A DNA stretch of 64,000 bases, from contig MKUN01000041.1 in NCBI GenBank assembly GCA_001897835.1, positions 177,009 through 241,008 of the forward strand. Direction: 5' to 3'. Origin of the DNA: Bacteroidetes bacterium 46-16 (lineage in GTDB: Bacteria > Bacteroidota > Bacteroidia > Chitinophagales > Chitinophagaceae). Each line of letters begins with the position of its first letter. Positions within the stretch are counted from its first letter, which is position 1. The notes under the pieces were generated by a model. It saw only the letters and a list, made by a program, of their open reading frames with translations. It had not been told where the DNA came from and ran no database searches. Below are positions 8,328 through 16,368 of this stretch, piece by piece. Made by a program: the position numbers and the translations under genes.

Positions 8328-8741
8328 ATGATAGAAGAGAACTTAGCCAGCCCCATCCTTGATGATAAAGCCATTGGACGAAACCTATACCTGTACCGGA
8401 AAATGGCCGATTTAAAGGTAATAGAAGTGGCCGAACGCCTGGGCTTAAAAGAATCAGCCTACTCAAAATATGAACGCGGTGAAACAGGCTTCACGCTTGA
8501 TTTTATTAAACGTGCTGCTGAGGTGTTGCATGTAAATCCCTTGTTGTTATTAACTGTCACACCCAATAACATTATCGAAAGTGGCAACAATTCACCTGGT
8601 GCTATTCTGGGAATGGTTTATGGCAACTATACCTATCAGACCGTGAACGATCAACAAAATCAGATGATGTTGAAACTAATGGAAAACATAACTACGCTTA
8701 GTGATAAGGTAGTAGAGCTTCTGAATAAGCAGCCCGATTAA
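8328..8741 (+). CDS. XRE-family HTH regulator
   Basis: 137 aa. HTH at residues about 15-72 (IGRNLYLYRKMADLK ... LKESAYSKYERG ... VLHVNPLLLL). The tail, residues 80-137, ends in a leucine-rich helix (MMLKLMENITTLSDKVVELL) that could dimerise. The ATG at 8328 is preceded by a TACTTTTG -7 box at 8270-8277. It is divergent from the transglutaminase/RHS operon across a 275-base gap, so it may control that operon, its own gene, or both. Two AACCACTTT-type repeats lie in the same gap (8160-8189). Confidence 0.85.
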   Translation: MIEENLASPILDDKAIGRNLYLYRKMADLKVIEVAERLGLKESAYSKYERGETGFTLDFIKRAAEVLHVNPLLLLTVTPNNIIESGNNSPGAILGMVYGNYTYQTVNDQQNQMMLKLMENITTLSDKVVELLNKQPD

Positions 8742-8803
8742 TCGGATCAAACTGACCTTTTCTTACTAATTCTATTCTGCCAAATTCTTTTGGCAATTTA
8801 ACT

Positions 8804-9583
8804 ATGAGAACTACAATCCTCATTTTCCTTTTATTTGTTTTTTATTCATTGGGCTATAGCCAGGTGAGCATCATTGATGGTGATTCAACCCGCATGGAAC
8901 AAGTTTCAGATGGGCATGGAAAGTGGTGGTTCGTTTTAAAGCTCGATCTTATTCCTGATGGTGACTACGTGATTTTGTATAATAGAGATACCACTAAGCC
9001 ACGTTTTAAATGTAGTGTAAAGAATCATGACTTCATTGGAGGCTATGAAGCCTACTTTTTGAACGGACAGTTGGAGGCGCGGCGACATTATAACAAATAC
9101 GGAAAGATTGAAGGCAAATGGCAATCGTGGTATGAGAACGGGCAGCTTTATACAGATGCAACCTATGCAGATGATAAAGCGAATGGAGATTACAGCATAT
9201 GGTATGAAAACGGCGGACAAAGGCAGATTTGTAAGTACGCGCATGGCAAGTTAGATAGCACCTGCATTTTATGGAATGAAAGCGGGGGCTTGCAAAGCAT
9301 AAGTCACTACAGAAATACGATTAAAATAGATGATTACGAGTTTTGTGACAACTCTGTATTGAGAATTGTAAAGTACTTAAATGACTCTTTATGCAGTATC
9401 ACAGAATTTTATTACAATCCAACGAAACGCAGAAAAAGGCTCACCGCTACTATGGACGGCTGTCAGGTTAGGTTGGGGCAAAAAATAAAAGAGATACGCT
9501 ACTATAAAGGGAAACAACCTACAGGTGAGTGGTTCTCATTCGATGAGAACGGCCGGCTGAATAGAACAGAGCAACATCAATAA
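8804..9583 (+). CDS. YwqK/MORN-like exported protein
   Basis: 259 aa with signal peptide (ILIFLLFVFYSLGYSQ). Residues about 85-165 carry three or more MORN-variant repeats of the YwqK type: GKIEGKWQSWYENGQLY, ANGDYSIWYENGGQ and a weaker LDSTCILWNESGGLQ; the C-terminus has another (GEWFSFDENGRLN). YwqK-like repeats are widespread in Bacteroidota and also flank toxins as antitoxin-like proteins. It has a small hairpin (8778-8795) upstream and the HEPN-like gene 25 bases downstream. Localisation outside the cytoplasm argues against a direct antitoxin role for the cytoplasmic neighbour. Binding partner unknown. Confidence 0.7.
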   Translation: MRTTILIFLLFVFYSLGYSQVSIIDGDSTRMEQVSDGHGKWWFVLKLDLIPDGDYVILYNRDTTKPRFKCSVKNHDFIGGYEAYFLNGQLEARRHYNKYGKIEGKWQSWYENGQLYTDATYADDKANGDYSIWYENGGQRQICKYAHGKLDSTCILWNESGGLQSISHYRNTIKIDDYEFCDNSVLRIVKYLNDSLCSITEFYYNPTKRRKRLTATMDGCQVRLGQKIKEIRYYKGKQPTGEWFSFDENGRLNRTEQHQ

Positions 9584-9608
9584 ACCAAACAACGGATAAA
9601 CCAACATT

Positions 9609-10433
9609 ATGATAACCGAACAGGATTTTGCAGCCATCGACAAAGACGTTCAGGATAGCCTGAATGCAGCATTTGATTACATAAGACAGCACCATCCATC
9701 AGATTATGTTTTGCTGTTAGCAGATGGCGAATTTAAAGAAGAATACCTGCATACCACTCCCAAATATGAACCGTATGTGATTGACAGCAGGGAAGATTTC
9801 TATATTGATGAAACAAGGGTTAAGTTCTTTGTTGAATTTCTCAAAACATTCTACACATTTCCCAAAGGCGGCACTGGCAGGGTTGAAGACAGTGACATCA
9901 GGCAACAGATGGAACTCATGATCTATACCCATGTATGGGAGGCCAAACCTTTCTTGAAAAGAATGTATCGTATGGCATTGCTCTGTAATGACGGTATATA
10001 TGAATGGAACGTTACAGTTCCACCGATGGGCAAACATGAATTTATCAGAAATGAAATCAGACAGCGATTTGAGAACAAAGGTTTGAACTTGTTCCAGGTA
10101 ATGAAAAACGGATACCATAGTTCTTTGAGAAATGCTTTCGCCCATTCAGAATATTCATTCGATGAAAAGGAAAGATTGATTTGGCTGCATAATTATAGTG
10201 GTACTGCGTGGGAGTTAAAGAATATTTCTTACGATGACTGGAGCAGGCGGTTTGCTTACTCCGTACTGTTAGCTTACCACCTCATAAATATTACGCATGA
10301 TAGGCGTTCTAAGGTTGCACAGGACTTCGGCACCGATGTCTTCCAGATAAATCATCCAAGAGGTGACGGCAGCATTTTGCCAGTTAATATTCAATATCGG
10401 GAACAACATAATGCTTTCGGTTTTGTAAGCTAA
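9609..10433 (+). CDS. HEPN-like protein with Rx4H motif
   Basis: 274 aa, cytoplasmic, helical. Around residues 172-181 it reads SLRNAFAHSEYSF: the R-N-A-F-A-H string is exactly the Rx4H catalytic motif of HEPN ribonucleases, preceded by a long helix, as in Swt1/AbiF/MNT-HEPN-type domains. The N-terminal 100 residues are mixed and not recognised. Starts 25 bases after the YwqK-like gene; a terminator follows. No nucleotidyltransferase partner is adjacent, so if toxic it would be controlled otherwise. RNase activity is inferred from one motif; many non-toxic HEPN-fold proteins have similar AHxxY segments. Confidence 0.65.
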   Translation: MITEQDFAAIDKDVQDSLNAAFDYIRQHHPSDYVLLLADGEFKEEYLHTTPKYEPYVIDSREDFYIDETRVKFFVEFLKTFYTFPKGGTGRVEDSDIRQQMELMIYTHVWEAKPFLKRMYRMALLCNDGIYEWNVTVPPMGKHEFIRNEIRQRFENKGLNLFQVMKNGYHSSLRNAFAHSEYSFDEKERLIWLHNYSGTAWELKNISYDDWSRRFAYSVLLAYHLINITHDRRSKVAQDFGTDVFQINHPRGDGSILPVNIQYREQHNAFGFVS

Positions 10434-10457
10434 CAAATGACCCGTTGCGACCAGATT

Positions 10458-10486
10458 AAAAACGCCAATATTGTATTGGCGTTTTT
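10458..10486 (+). terminator. intrinsic terminator
   Basis: AAAACGCCAATA pairs with TATTGGCGTTTTT around TTG, 25 bases after the HEPN-like stop. Confidence 0.9.
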
Positions 10487-10534
10487 ATTTCTCCCATAGC
10501 TCTCGCTATATTTTTTAAGTAATTTGATTCAAAA

Positions 10535-11173
10535 ATGATAACTGTACCTGAAGAAAATGACCCGTATCTATTGAAACTGCTGAAGCTGGTGAAAGCCACT
10601 CACGAGCCACTCATTGTAGAAATAAAGCCGGAACCAGGTGCCAAAGTAATTGACTGTTTTAGCGTGGTAAAAAAGAAGGTTGAAGAAGCTGGCGGGAAAT
10701 GCATTTGCGGATGGCAGGTATGGAAAGCTGATTACCTGATTGAAGCCGAAGCACACGCTGTTTGGGAAACGCCTGAAGAAGAGTTGATTGATCTTACGCC
10801 AAAAGGTTTGCAAGTTCCGGTAACATCAATCCTGTTCGTTGAAGATGAACGCATGAACTATCAAGGAAAACAGATTGATAGCGTTAGAATGAATATTGCC
10901 AATAACAAGCTGGCAGACGATTTGATTACAGTATGTAAGAAAATTTTCCAGTTCGGAAATGAAGGTGATCGTGCAAATTACCACGACCTGAGCCAGATAA
11001 TGAATCCGGAACAATTGCATCACTTGAAATACCTGCATGGGTTAAAGGGACTAATAAATATGATGCTGCAAAATGACGGCTCTAAAAGAAGTCAATGCCC
11101 CTGCGGTAGTGGTATGATCTACAAAGATTGCCACGGAAAGAACTTGCTATCTATAATTAATAGGATGAAATAA
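10535..11173 (+). CDS. SEC-C zinc-motif protein
   Basis: 212 aa. The C-terminus has a SEC-C motif, CPCGSGMIYKDCHG (CxC-x8-CH; residues about 188-201), a zinc-binding tail that in SecA and many orphan proteins binds SecB, ribosomes or nucleic acids. The N-terminal half contains CICGWQVW and a conserved-looking segment EAHAVWETPEEELIDLTP seen in other SEC-C orphans. Only 4 bases separate it from the next gene, so the two are co-translated and probably work together. Function unknown; the pairing with a nuclease-like protein suggests a defence or quality-control role. Confidence 0.7.
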   Translation: MITVPEENDPYLLKLLKLVKATHEPLIVEIKPEPGAKVIDCFSVVKKKVEEAGGKCICGWQVWKADYLIEAEAHAVWETPEEELIDLTPKGLQVPVTSILFVEDERMNYQGKQIDSVRMNIANNKLADDLITVCKKIFQFGNEGDRANYHDLSQIMNPEQLHHLKYLHGLKGLINMMLQNDGSKRSQCPCGSGMIYKDCHGKNLLSIINRMK

Positions 11174-11177
11174 TTTT

Positions 11178-12944
11178 ATGGGATTCGTGAATGTTATTGA
11201 ATACCGGCATGTTTTCGATGAACCATGTCCTGAAGTGGGTTCATTAGTTGCCAATCTACCATCAAAGTTCGTAATTGGCTTACTGGCCATTATCAACGAC
11301 ACCTTGACGATAAGAGGTGAATCTACTGATACCCAGGAATTTCTTTTGTATTGCATGACTGTAAACATCACGCCAGCTATTAGGGCGAAAATATTTGAAC
11401 GAGTACGTCCCCTGATACAATCAGGACGGCACCAATTATTTTCCATCCCTTACACCGTTGAATTTGTAAACAGGGAGCTTATTAATTTCCGGGAAGAAGA
11501 TGCAAATAGGAAGGTAGATTTTGCAGCCGATGAACTGAATTTTTTCAAAGCTTATATCGCCGTCACGGATGATATGGTACAACGGGAAGTGAAAAAAAAT
11601 GAAGAGGCGATAATAGCTGCGGCAACGGAAGGCGGTGTCAATCTTATCAAACTCATGTGGCCTCACCTGATTAAACAATTTGAGTTTACCAATAGACCCG
11701 ATCCTATTTATGAGCGATTCAGAGGTAGAGCATTGATGTCTTACCTCGAATCCCACGAAAAGTATAAGGAGTATGCGTTGTCCTATTTTCAATCCTTTGG
11801 CTGCACCTCTGGACAGGAATATCTTAACCGGATAGAATCCTTGATCGTTAGGAACCTACAGAGGGAACAGTCAGACGATCCTATGTCTTATTTCTTCCGT
11901 ATCCGGGTAGATCAACCGGAACCAGTATTTGAAGGAATGGTAATTGACCCGGAACAAGTTCGTAATAATGAAAGCAAGCAAATAGATTACAGGGGCTTAA
12001 AAGAGAAACCGCTATTTCAATTTGAGAAGAATGAATATGTTGTGCCTCATTGGGATTATCTGTACAATTCTTTGGTCACTGGATTGCTATTTGCTTTTCA
12101 TCGCAAGTCAGGAGTGAAGAAAGTTGCCCGTGATTTTGACGGTTTTAAATCAACCATCTCAAGGGAGTTCTCCGATGAAATACTGTTCAGAAATACTATG
12201 AAGAAATGCTTCGGCAGAGCGAATGAAACACTGCTTTTTTTTGAAGATAAAGAAGTCTTTAACCCTGATTGTTATTACAGAAGGGGACGGAATGTATTTG
12301 TAATTGAGTTTAAGGATTACCTGTTGGCTACAGATGTAATCCAATCCAGTTCATACGATGCAATCAAGAAAGCAATTGATGACAAGTTTGTAGGAGATAA
12401 TAAAGGTGGTGATAACAAAGGAAAAGGAATCAATCAACTTGCCTGGAACATCGAATATCTTATCAGGAATAAAGAGAAGTTTTATGAAATTGATGAATTG
12501 GCTAAGTCAGAGAATTTGGATATAAATGACCTGATATTTTACCCTGTCATTGTACAGACAAATATCTATTTCGACCTACCAGGACTGAATGACTACCTGG
12601 ATGAAGTATATCAGCAACGGATTAAGGATGTGAAGCAGGAGCATAAATATTTTGCCCCTTTGACCATGATTAACTTCCAATATTTTTATGAACACATCTT
12701 GCAGTACTCGGATTCCCAATTGCAATTTGAAGAGGAGATAATCTACTACCACCATTATACCTATGCACTAAAACGTAAAGCTCAAACAACAGGTGATGAA
12801 AACCATTGGTTCTATTCCTTATCTCCATTCAGTTTGCTTGAATCGGAAAAAAGCGAAAGCCTTGTAATGTATAGACGTGAAGACATTCTGCGCACAATAA
12901 ATGAATGCTGGCAAATTGCTGACACAGATGAACCCGAAAAATAA
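11178..12944 (+). CDS. large PD-(D/E)xK-like protein
   Basis: 588 aa, cytoplasmic. Residues 362-380 read NPDCYYRRGRNVFVIEFKDY: P363-D364 ... E377-x-K379, a near-ideal PD-(D/E)xK nuclease core (two strands with D and ExK). The preceding 360 residues are mostly helical and unfamiliar; the following 200 include strands (FYPVIVQTNIYFDL), as in nuclease-superfamily C-terminal extensions. It starts 4 bases after the SEC-C gene. Such large proteins with an embedded restriction-like core occur in defence islands, but I cannot name a family. Alternative: a structural, inactive nuclease fold. No terminator is evident after it. Confidence 0.65.
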   Translation: MGFVNVIEYRHVFDEPCPEVGSLVANLPSKFVIGLLAIINDTLTIRGESTDTQEFLLYCMTVNITPAIRAKIFERVRPLIQSGRHQLFSIPYTVEFVNRELINFREEDANRKVDFAADELNFFKAYIAVTDDMVQREVKKNEEAIIAAATEGGVNLIKLMWPHLIKQFEFTNRPDPIYERFRGRALMSYLESHEKYKEYALSYFQSFGCTSGQEYLNRIESLIVRNLQREQSDDPMSYFFRIRVDQPEPVFEGMVIDPEQVRNNESKQIDYRGLKEKPLFQFEKNEYVVPHWDYLYNSLVTGLLFAFHRKSGVKKVARDFDGFKSTISREFSDEILFRNTMKKCFGRANETLLFFEDKEVFNPDCYYRRGRNVFVIEFKDYLLATDVIQSSSYDAIKKAIDDKFVGDNKGGDNKGKGINQLAWNIEYLIRNKEKFYEIDELAKSENLDINDLIFYPVIVQTNIYFDLPGLNDYLDEVYQQRIKDVKQEHKYFAPLTMINFQYFYEHILQYSDSQLQFEEEIIYYHHYTYALKRKAQTTGDENHWFYSLSPFSLLESEKSESLVMYRREDILRTINECWQIADTDEPEK

Positions 12945-12999
12945 AGGGAGAAATCCCTCGTGTTTTCTGCTTTATAAAATTAATATTTGCTTATAAAGG

Positions 13000-13067
13000 C
13001 ATAAAAAACCACTTTCACCAACATAAAAAACACTTTGAAGTATTAAGTCATAAAAATGAAACACTTT
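13000..13067 (+). repeat. three direct repeats CATAAAAA-n-CACTTT
   Basis: Copies begin at 13000 (CATAAAAAACCACTTT), 13022 (CATAAAAAACACTTT) and 13049 (CATAAAAATGAAACACTTT), spaced 22 and 27 bases. They precede a structured leader and a small gene. A related pair (AAAACCACTTT, GCACCACTTT) lies at 8160-8189 upstream of the HTH gene. Probable protein-binding sites. Confidence 0.6.
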
Positions 13068-13084
13068 ACTTTGACATTCTTATA

Positions 13085-13168
13085 ACCAAACGCTTATAGT
13101 CGTAAGACTATGTTTGTGGTATCTCGAAAACCCTTCCACCCGTATGAATAGACCTTGACGGAGATACC
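13085..13168 (+). other. structured RNA leader (GNRA hairpin plus long-range stem)
   Basis: ATAGTC (13096-13101) and GACTAT (13106-13111) form a perfect 6-bp stem closed by a GTAA tetraloop. CAAAC (13087-13091) and GTTTG (13112-13116) extend it. Immediately after, GGTATCTC (13118-13125) pairs perfectly with GAGATACC (13161-13168) over a 35-base loop. The second arm ends 18 bases before the ATG at 13187. It could be a cis-regulatory leader or an independent small RNA. Confidence 0.5.
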
Positions 13169-13186
13169 CAAAAAGTATAAATCACT

Positions 13187-13483
13187 ATGGAGAAGGAAGA
13201 AGACAAAAAAAGATTACTACCCATTGAGAAATACAAACATTTTAAGGGCATTTATTTAGAACAGACAAAGGATTATTACCTCTGCGACTTTTACGAAATA
13301 AGAATGCCTGATGATACCGTTTTATACAGGGTGCTAATGGATTTAAGAGGTGACGATATAATTGTAGAACTGCACTGTATTGAAGGCAGCTCATGGAAAT
13401 TCATTGCCGTGCAGAATGCTATTCCCATAGAATTAGAAGCAATCCTGTCTGACTGCATCGTAAATTATTGTCTTAAAAAATAG
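13187..13483 (+). CDS. small orphan protein behind structured leader
   Basis: 98 aa, cytoplasmic, charged N-terminus (MEKEEDKKRLLPIEKY), then a predicted mixed alpha/beta body with strand-like YLCDFYEIRMPDDTVLYRVLMDL and a Cys-containing C-terminus. No family recognised. It is flanked by unusual non-coding DNA on the left (repeats and a folded leader) and converges on the arsenic operon. An 8-base inverted repeat (GGTAATTA at 13490, TAATTACC at 13541) follows the stop. Start chosen as the only ATG near the folded leader. Confidence 0.7.
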   Translation: MEKEEDKKRLLPIEKYKHFKGIYLEQTKDYYLCDFYEIRMPDDTVLYRVLMDLRGDDIIVELHCIEGSSWKFIAVQNAIPIELEAILSDCIVNYCLKK

Positions 13484-13560
13484 CCGCTTTGGTAATTACA
13501 AACGCACCAAATTTCACTGTATTTATCAGGATTTTTATCTAATTACCAGATAATCTCTTA

Positions 13561-14253
13561 TTATAACGATTCTGATTGACTATCTGAATACGCAACGCTC
13601 CCACGTTCCATCTGTAATCGTCTCGTACCATAGGCAGCGGCTTCCGTGCTATGAGTTACCATAATTATCGTTGCTCCATAAGTACGATTAACTTCGCGCA
13701 AGGTGTCCATTATTTCCATTGCCAGAACTGGGTCTAAATTTCCGGTAGGCTCGTCTGCAAGGATCATAGCGGGATTGTTTGCTAAAGCCCTCGCTATAGC
13801 TACTCTTTGTTGTTGACCTGCGGAAAGTTGACGGGGATAGTGCTGTTGACGATGATCCAGGCTCACAAGATGCATCAGCTCTTTACTCCTAAGCTGCTGT
13901 TCCTGACGGTTAAGTTCACTATTATTCAATGCCAGAAGTATATTTTCACTTGCAGTCAGATAAGGAACTAACGCAAAATGCTGCATAACGAAACCGATGT
14001 GTAGTTTACGGTGTTTTGCCAGGTCACTGTCATTTTTCAAATTAATAGATCTCCCCTCAAAGTGCATAGAACCGGCAGTTGGCTGTATCAGTCCACCCAA
14101 AGTAAGCAGCAACGTTGTTTTACCAGAGCCTGAAGCACCGGTTATTGTCACGAAATCACCTTTTGATACCTGAAGTGTAACGTTGTTTAGTGCTTTTACA
14201 GCCCCGTCTTTATGTTGGTATATTTTGGTAATATCCTTTATTGCTAAAAACAT
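13561..14253 (-). CDS. LolD/MacB-type ABC ATPase
   Basis: 230 aa. Walker A GASGSGKT (residues about 40-47), signature LSAGQQQRVAIARA, Walker B MILADEPTGNLD and a switch His (MVTHS) are all intact, as in LolD/FtsE/MacB-class ATPases that drive non-transporting, mechanotransmitting membrane partners. The upstream permease ends 2 bases before this start. It is the last gene of the arsenic operon, 12 genes from arsR. Its co-transcription with arsenic genes is unusual. The complex may extract or move a lipoprotein or metal-carrying protein across the inner membrane; substrate unknown. Confidence 0.85.
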   Translation of the reverse strand: MFLAIKDITKIYQHKDGAVKALNNVTLQVSKGDFVTITGASGSGKTTLLLTLGGLIQPTAGSMHFEGRSINLKNDSDLAKHRKLHIGFVMQHFALVPYLTASENILLALNNSELNRQEQQLRSKELMHLVSLDHRQQHYPRQLSAGQQQRVAIARALANNPAMILADEPTGNLDPVLAMEIMDTLREVNRTYGATIIMVTHSTEAAAYGTRRLQMERGSVAYSDSQSESL

Positions 14254-14255
14254 AG

Positions 14256-15476
14256 TTATTGATCCTGAAGGTTTACAAAAGGTTCGATTTTACCGGCAAG
14301 CCAGGAAGGGACAACTGCACCAGCTAATGCAATAGCTACAGACAATGTTACAGACATGAGAAGCAGAGAAGGAATTGCCGGCACGGAGATTCCAACAACC
14401 ATTGGGCCAAGCCACAGTGCAGCCAAGGTGCCCAAAAAATATCCAACCACCCCTCCAATCAGACCAAGAATAAGTGACTTGGCAAGCATAATCTGGTAGA
14501 TATGCTTTTTACCGTATCCGATCAGGCGAAGGATTCCAATTTCCTTCTTACGTTCATTTACATTAGCCCAAATAAAATTGCCTATTGAAACCCCGCCTAC
14601 CACAAGTATGATTAAAAGGAACGCATACATCATCTTCTTTATCATCTGGTTAGTCTCAATCTGTGTGGAGACGATTTGGCCAATGGTAGTTATCCGTGTA
14701 TCAGGCAATACATTTCGCAGCTTTGTGAGCAGTCCGTCAGATATTTCATTACAACATCCCATAATCTCAATGCTGTTAATCTGTGCTCCTGTACCCAAAA
14801 GCTGCTGTACCAGGTGAAGATTTGCAAAGATGCGATCATCATCCACGGTTCCTGTTTCCGGCAATATTTTACTGATCAGGAAACTTTTATTTTCTATAAC
14901 AATAGACTCGTTTTCATTTCTGTTTAACCTTTTTGCCGCCGAAAAGCCTATCAGGCAATGGTTGTCCGATAGCGTATCTACTGATCTACGTTGTAATTTG
15001 TCATCCTTCAAAATAGAACCTTTATTTTCTTCTTTGGGTGCAGCACAACTAACTTTTAATGCCTTCCCTGAAAGCCCGGTTTTTTGCCATAGCGGTTTTG
15101 ATGCGATTTCACTTTTAGGTAAAATGCCGGTCAACACTACAAGCTCTTTCCCTATTTTAATCCGTCTTGATAGCTTAGGTGACATATTATCAATACCTGG
15201 AAGGGTTGAACTCATAATCTTGCCGACAGCAGCTTCAGAAAAAGTAGGTGCGTCAATGTCTGCAGTGTAGTAATCATCAATATTGGCTGTCAGTGGCAAT
15301 ACCAATATATTGGCACCTAAGTTATCCAACTTCACAGCGACAGCTTTTTCTGAAACAACAGAGATTGACCGAATGGCGACAATCACTGCAATACCTAAGG
15401 TAATTGCCAATAGTCCTGAAATCAATTGGGATTTCCGGTACCACAATTCTTTTTTTACGAGATCAAACAGGGTCAT
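14256..15476 (-). CDS. FtsX/MacB-type ABC permease
   Basis: 406 aa: one N-terminal membrane helix (residues about 18-38), a periplasmic domain of about 230 residues, then three C-terminal helices (YAFLLIILVVGGVSIGNF, ILGLIGGVVGYFLGTLAALWLG, LLLMSVTLSVAIALAGAVV). That is the FtsX/LolC plan. NERKKEIGILRLIGYG is the coupling motif found before helix 3. The periplasmic domain has four cysteines including a vicinal pair (IMGCCNE), unusual for the family and consistent with binding As(III)/thiophilic metal. Starts 9 bases after the lipoprotein gene. Confidence 0.85.
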   Translation of the reverse strand: MTLFDLVKKELWYRKSQLISGLLAITLGIAVIVAIRSISVVSEKAVAVKLDNLGANILVLPLTANIDDYYTADIDAPTFSEAAVGKIMSSTLPGIDNMSPKLSRRIKIGKELVVLTGILPKSEIASKPLWQKTGLSGKALKVSCAAPKEENKGSILKDDKLQRRSVDTLSDNHCLIGFSAAKRLNRNENESIVIENKSFLISKILPETGTVDDDRIFANLHLVQQLLGTGAQINSIEIMGCCNEISDGLLTKLRNVLPDTRITTIGQIVSTQIETNQMIKKMMYAFLLIILVVGGVSIGNFIWANVNERKKEIGILRLIGYGKKHIYQIMLAKSLILGLIGGVVGYFLGTLAALWLGPMVVGISVPAIPSLLLMSVTLSVAIALAGAVVPSWLAGKIEPFVNLQDQ

Positions 15477-15485
15477 TACTATAGT

Positions 15486-16301
15486 TTATTTACAAGAACT
15501 ACCTGAAGAACAACAAGCACTCTTCACAATTTTTTTCGATGAAGCAATCAACTGACCTGTAGTTACAGAGCCATTGTATGTATCCGTTGTTTGACCATCA
15601 GCATTAATAACAACAACGGTAGTTGCCTTTGTATCAGGACTAATTTTGAAATTAGTAAGCAGCGATTGTTCCCTAGTGTCATCCTTATTTACTTCTACGA
15701 TAGTTGGTTTGACTTTTAACTGTGCGATAGCCGCCTTACAGTTGGCCATAATCATATCCCTGTCAGTGAATGAATTGTTCGTAACTACAAGGAATACTGG
15801 TTTAGATTCATTTATAGATGCGTATGCCTCATCCGTTTTGGGAGAAGGAATAGCGCCTATGATTTCGTCCTCCTTAGCATCGTCCAAGGAATACCCCGTT
15901 ATAGGCAGTCCGGTATAAGAGACCACAAATACAGCAGGAAGAATAATTCCAGTTAGCTGCCATTCATTGACAATCGCTGCGTTAACAATATCGTCCCTGT
16001 CCATATCTACCACAATAGATTCATCTATTTTCGCATGGATACTTTGCGCTAGTAGGTTAATTTTTTGGTTCTTTACTTTGTCTTTCGACAGTAAAACAAG
16101 GAAAACAACTTTGCCATCCTGTTTTGCCTTATCAAGTATCGGCTGGACCGGCTTTGTTGACAGTTGTTCTGTTGTCACATTACCAACAGCCTGCTTTTTT
16201 TCTTGTCTGCTATTAGCGTTGCCGGAATTACAGGAACTCATTAAGAATATTGTGCCTGTAAAAAATGTAAGGGACAAACCCACTTTCTTGAATTGTATCA
16301 T
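15486..16301 (-). CDS. lipoprotein, thioredoxin-like repeats, Cys tail
   Basis: 271 aa with a lipoprotein signal (FFTGTIFLMSSC, lipid Cys about residue 24). Two segments look like thioredoxin-fold strands (KVVFLVLLSKD and KPVFLVVTNNS), each followed by a helix and a second strand (SIVVDMDRDD, PTIVEVNKDD), but neither has the CxxC active site. The protein ends in SACCSSGSSCK, a Cys-rich tail like those of other proteins in this operon. Position directly before an FtsX-type permease suggests it is the periplasmic partner of the ABC pair, perhaps receiving As(III) or another soft metal on its tail. Inference beyond fold pattern. Confidence 0.65.
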   Translation of the reverse strand: MIQFKKVGLSLTFFTGTIFLMSSCNSGNANSRQEKKQAVGNVTTEQLSTKPVQPILDKAKQDGKVVFLVLLSKDKVKNQKINLLAQSIHAKIDESIVVDMDRDDIVNAAIVNEWQLTGIILPAVFVVSYTGLPITGYSLDDAKEDEIIGAIPSPKTDEAYASINESKPVFLVVTNNSFTDRDMIMANCKAAIAQLKVKPTIVEVNKDDTREQSLLTNFKISPDTKATTVVVINADGQTTDTYNGSVTTGQLIASSKKIVKSACCSSGSSCK

Positions 16302-16368
16302 ATTTTTATTTCGGATTTAATGGCGGATGCTAATTAAATAGTGTTTTGTAATTTTTAAATTCCTTTGA

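Noticed and set aside
13490-13549. Inverted repeat GGTAATTA/TAATTACC as a terminator
   Set aside because: Stem is AT-rich with a 42-base loop and has no T run; not supported as a terminator.
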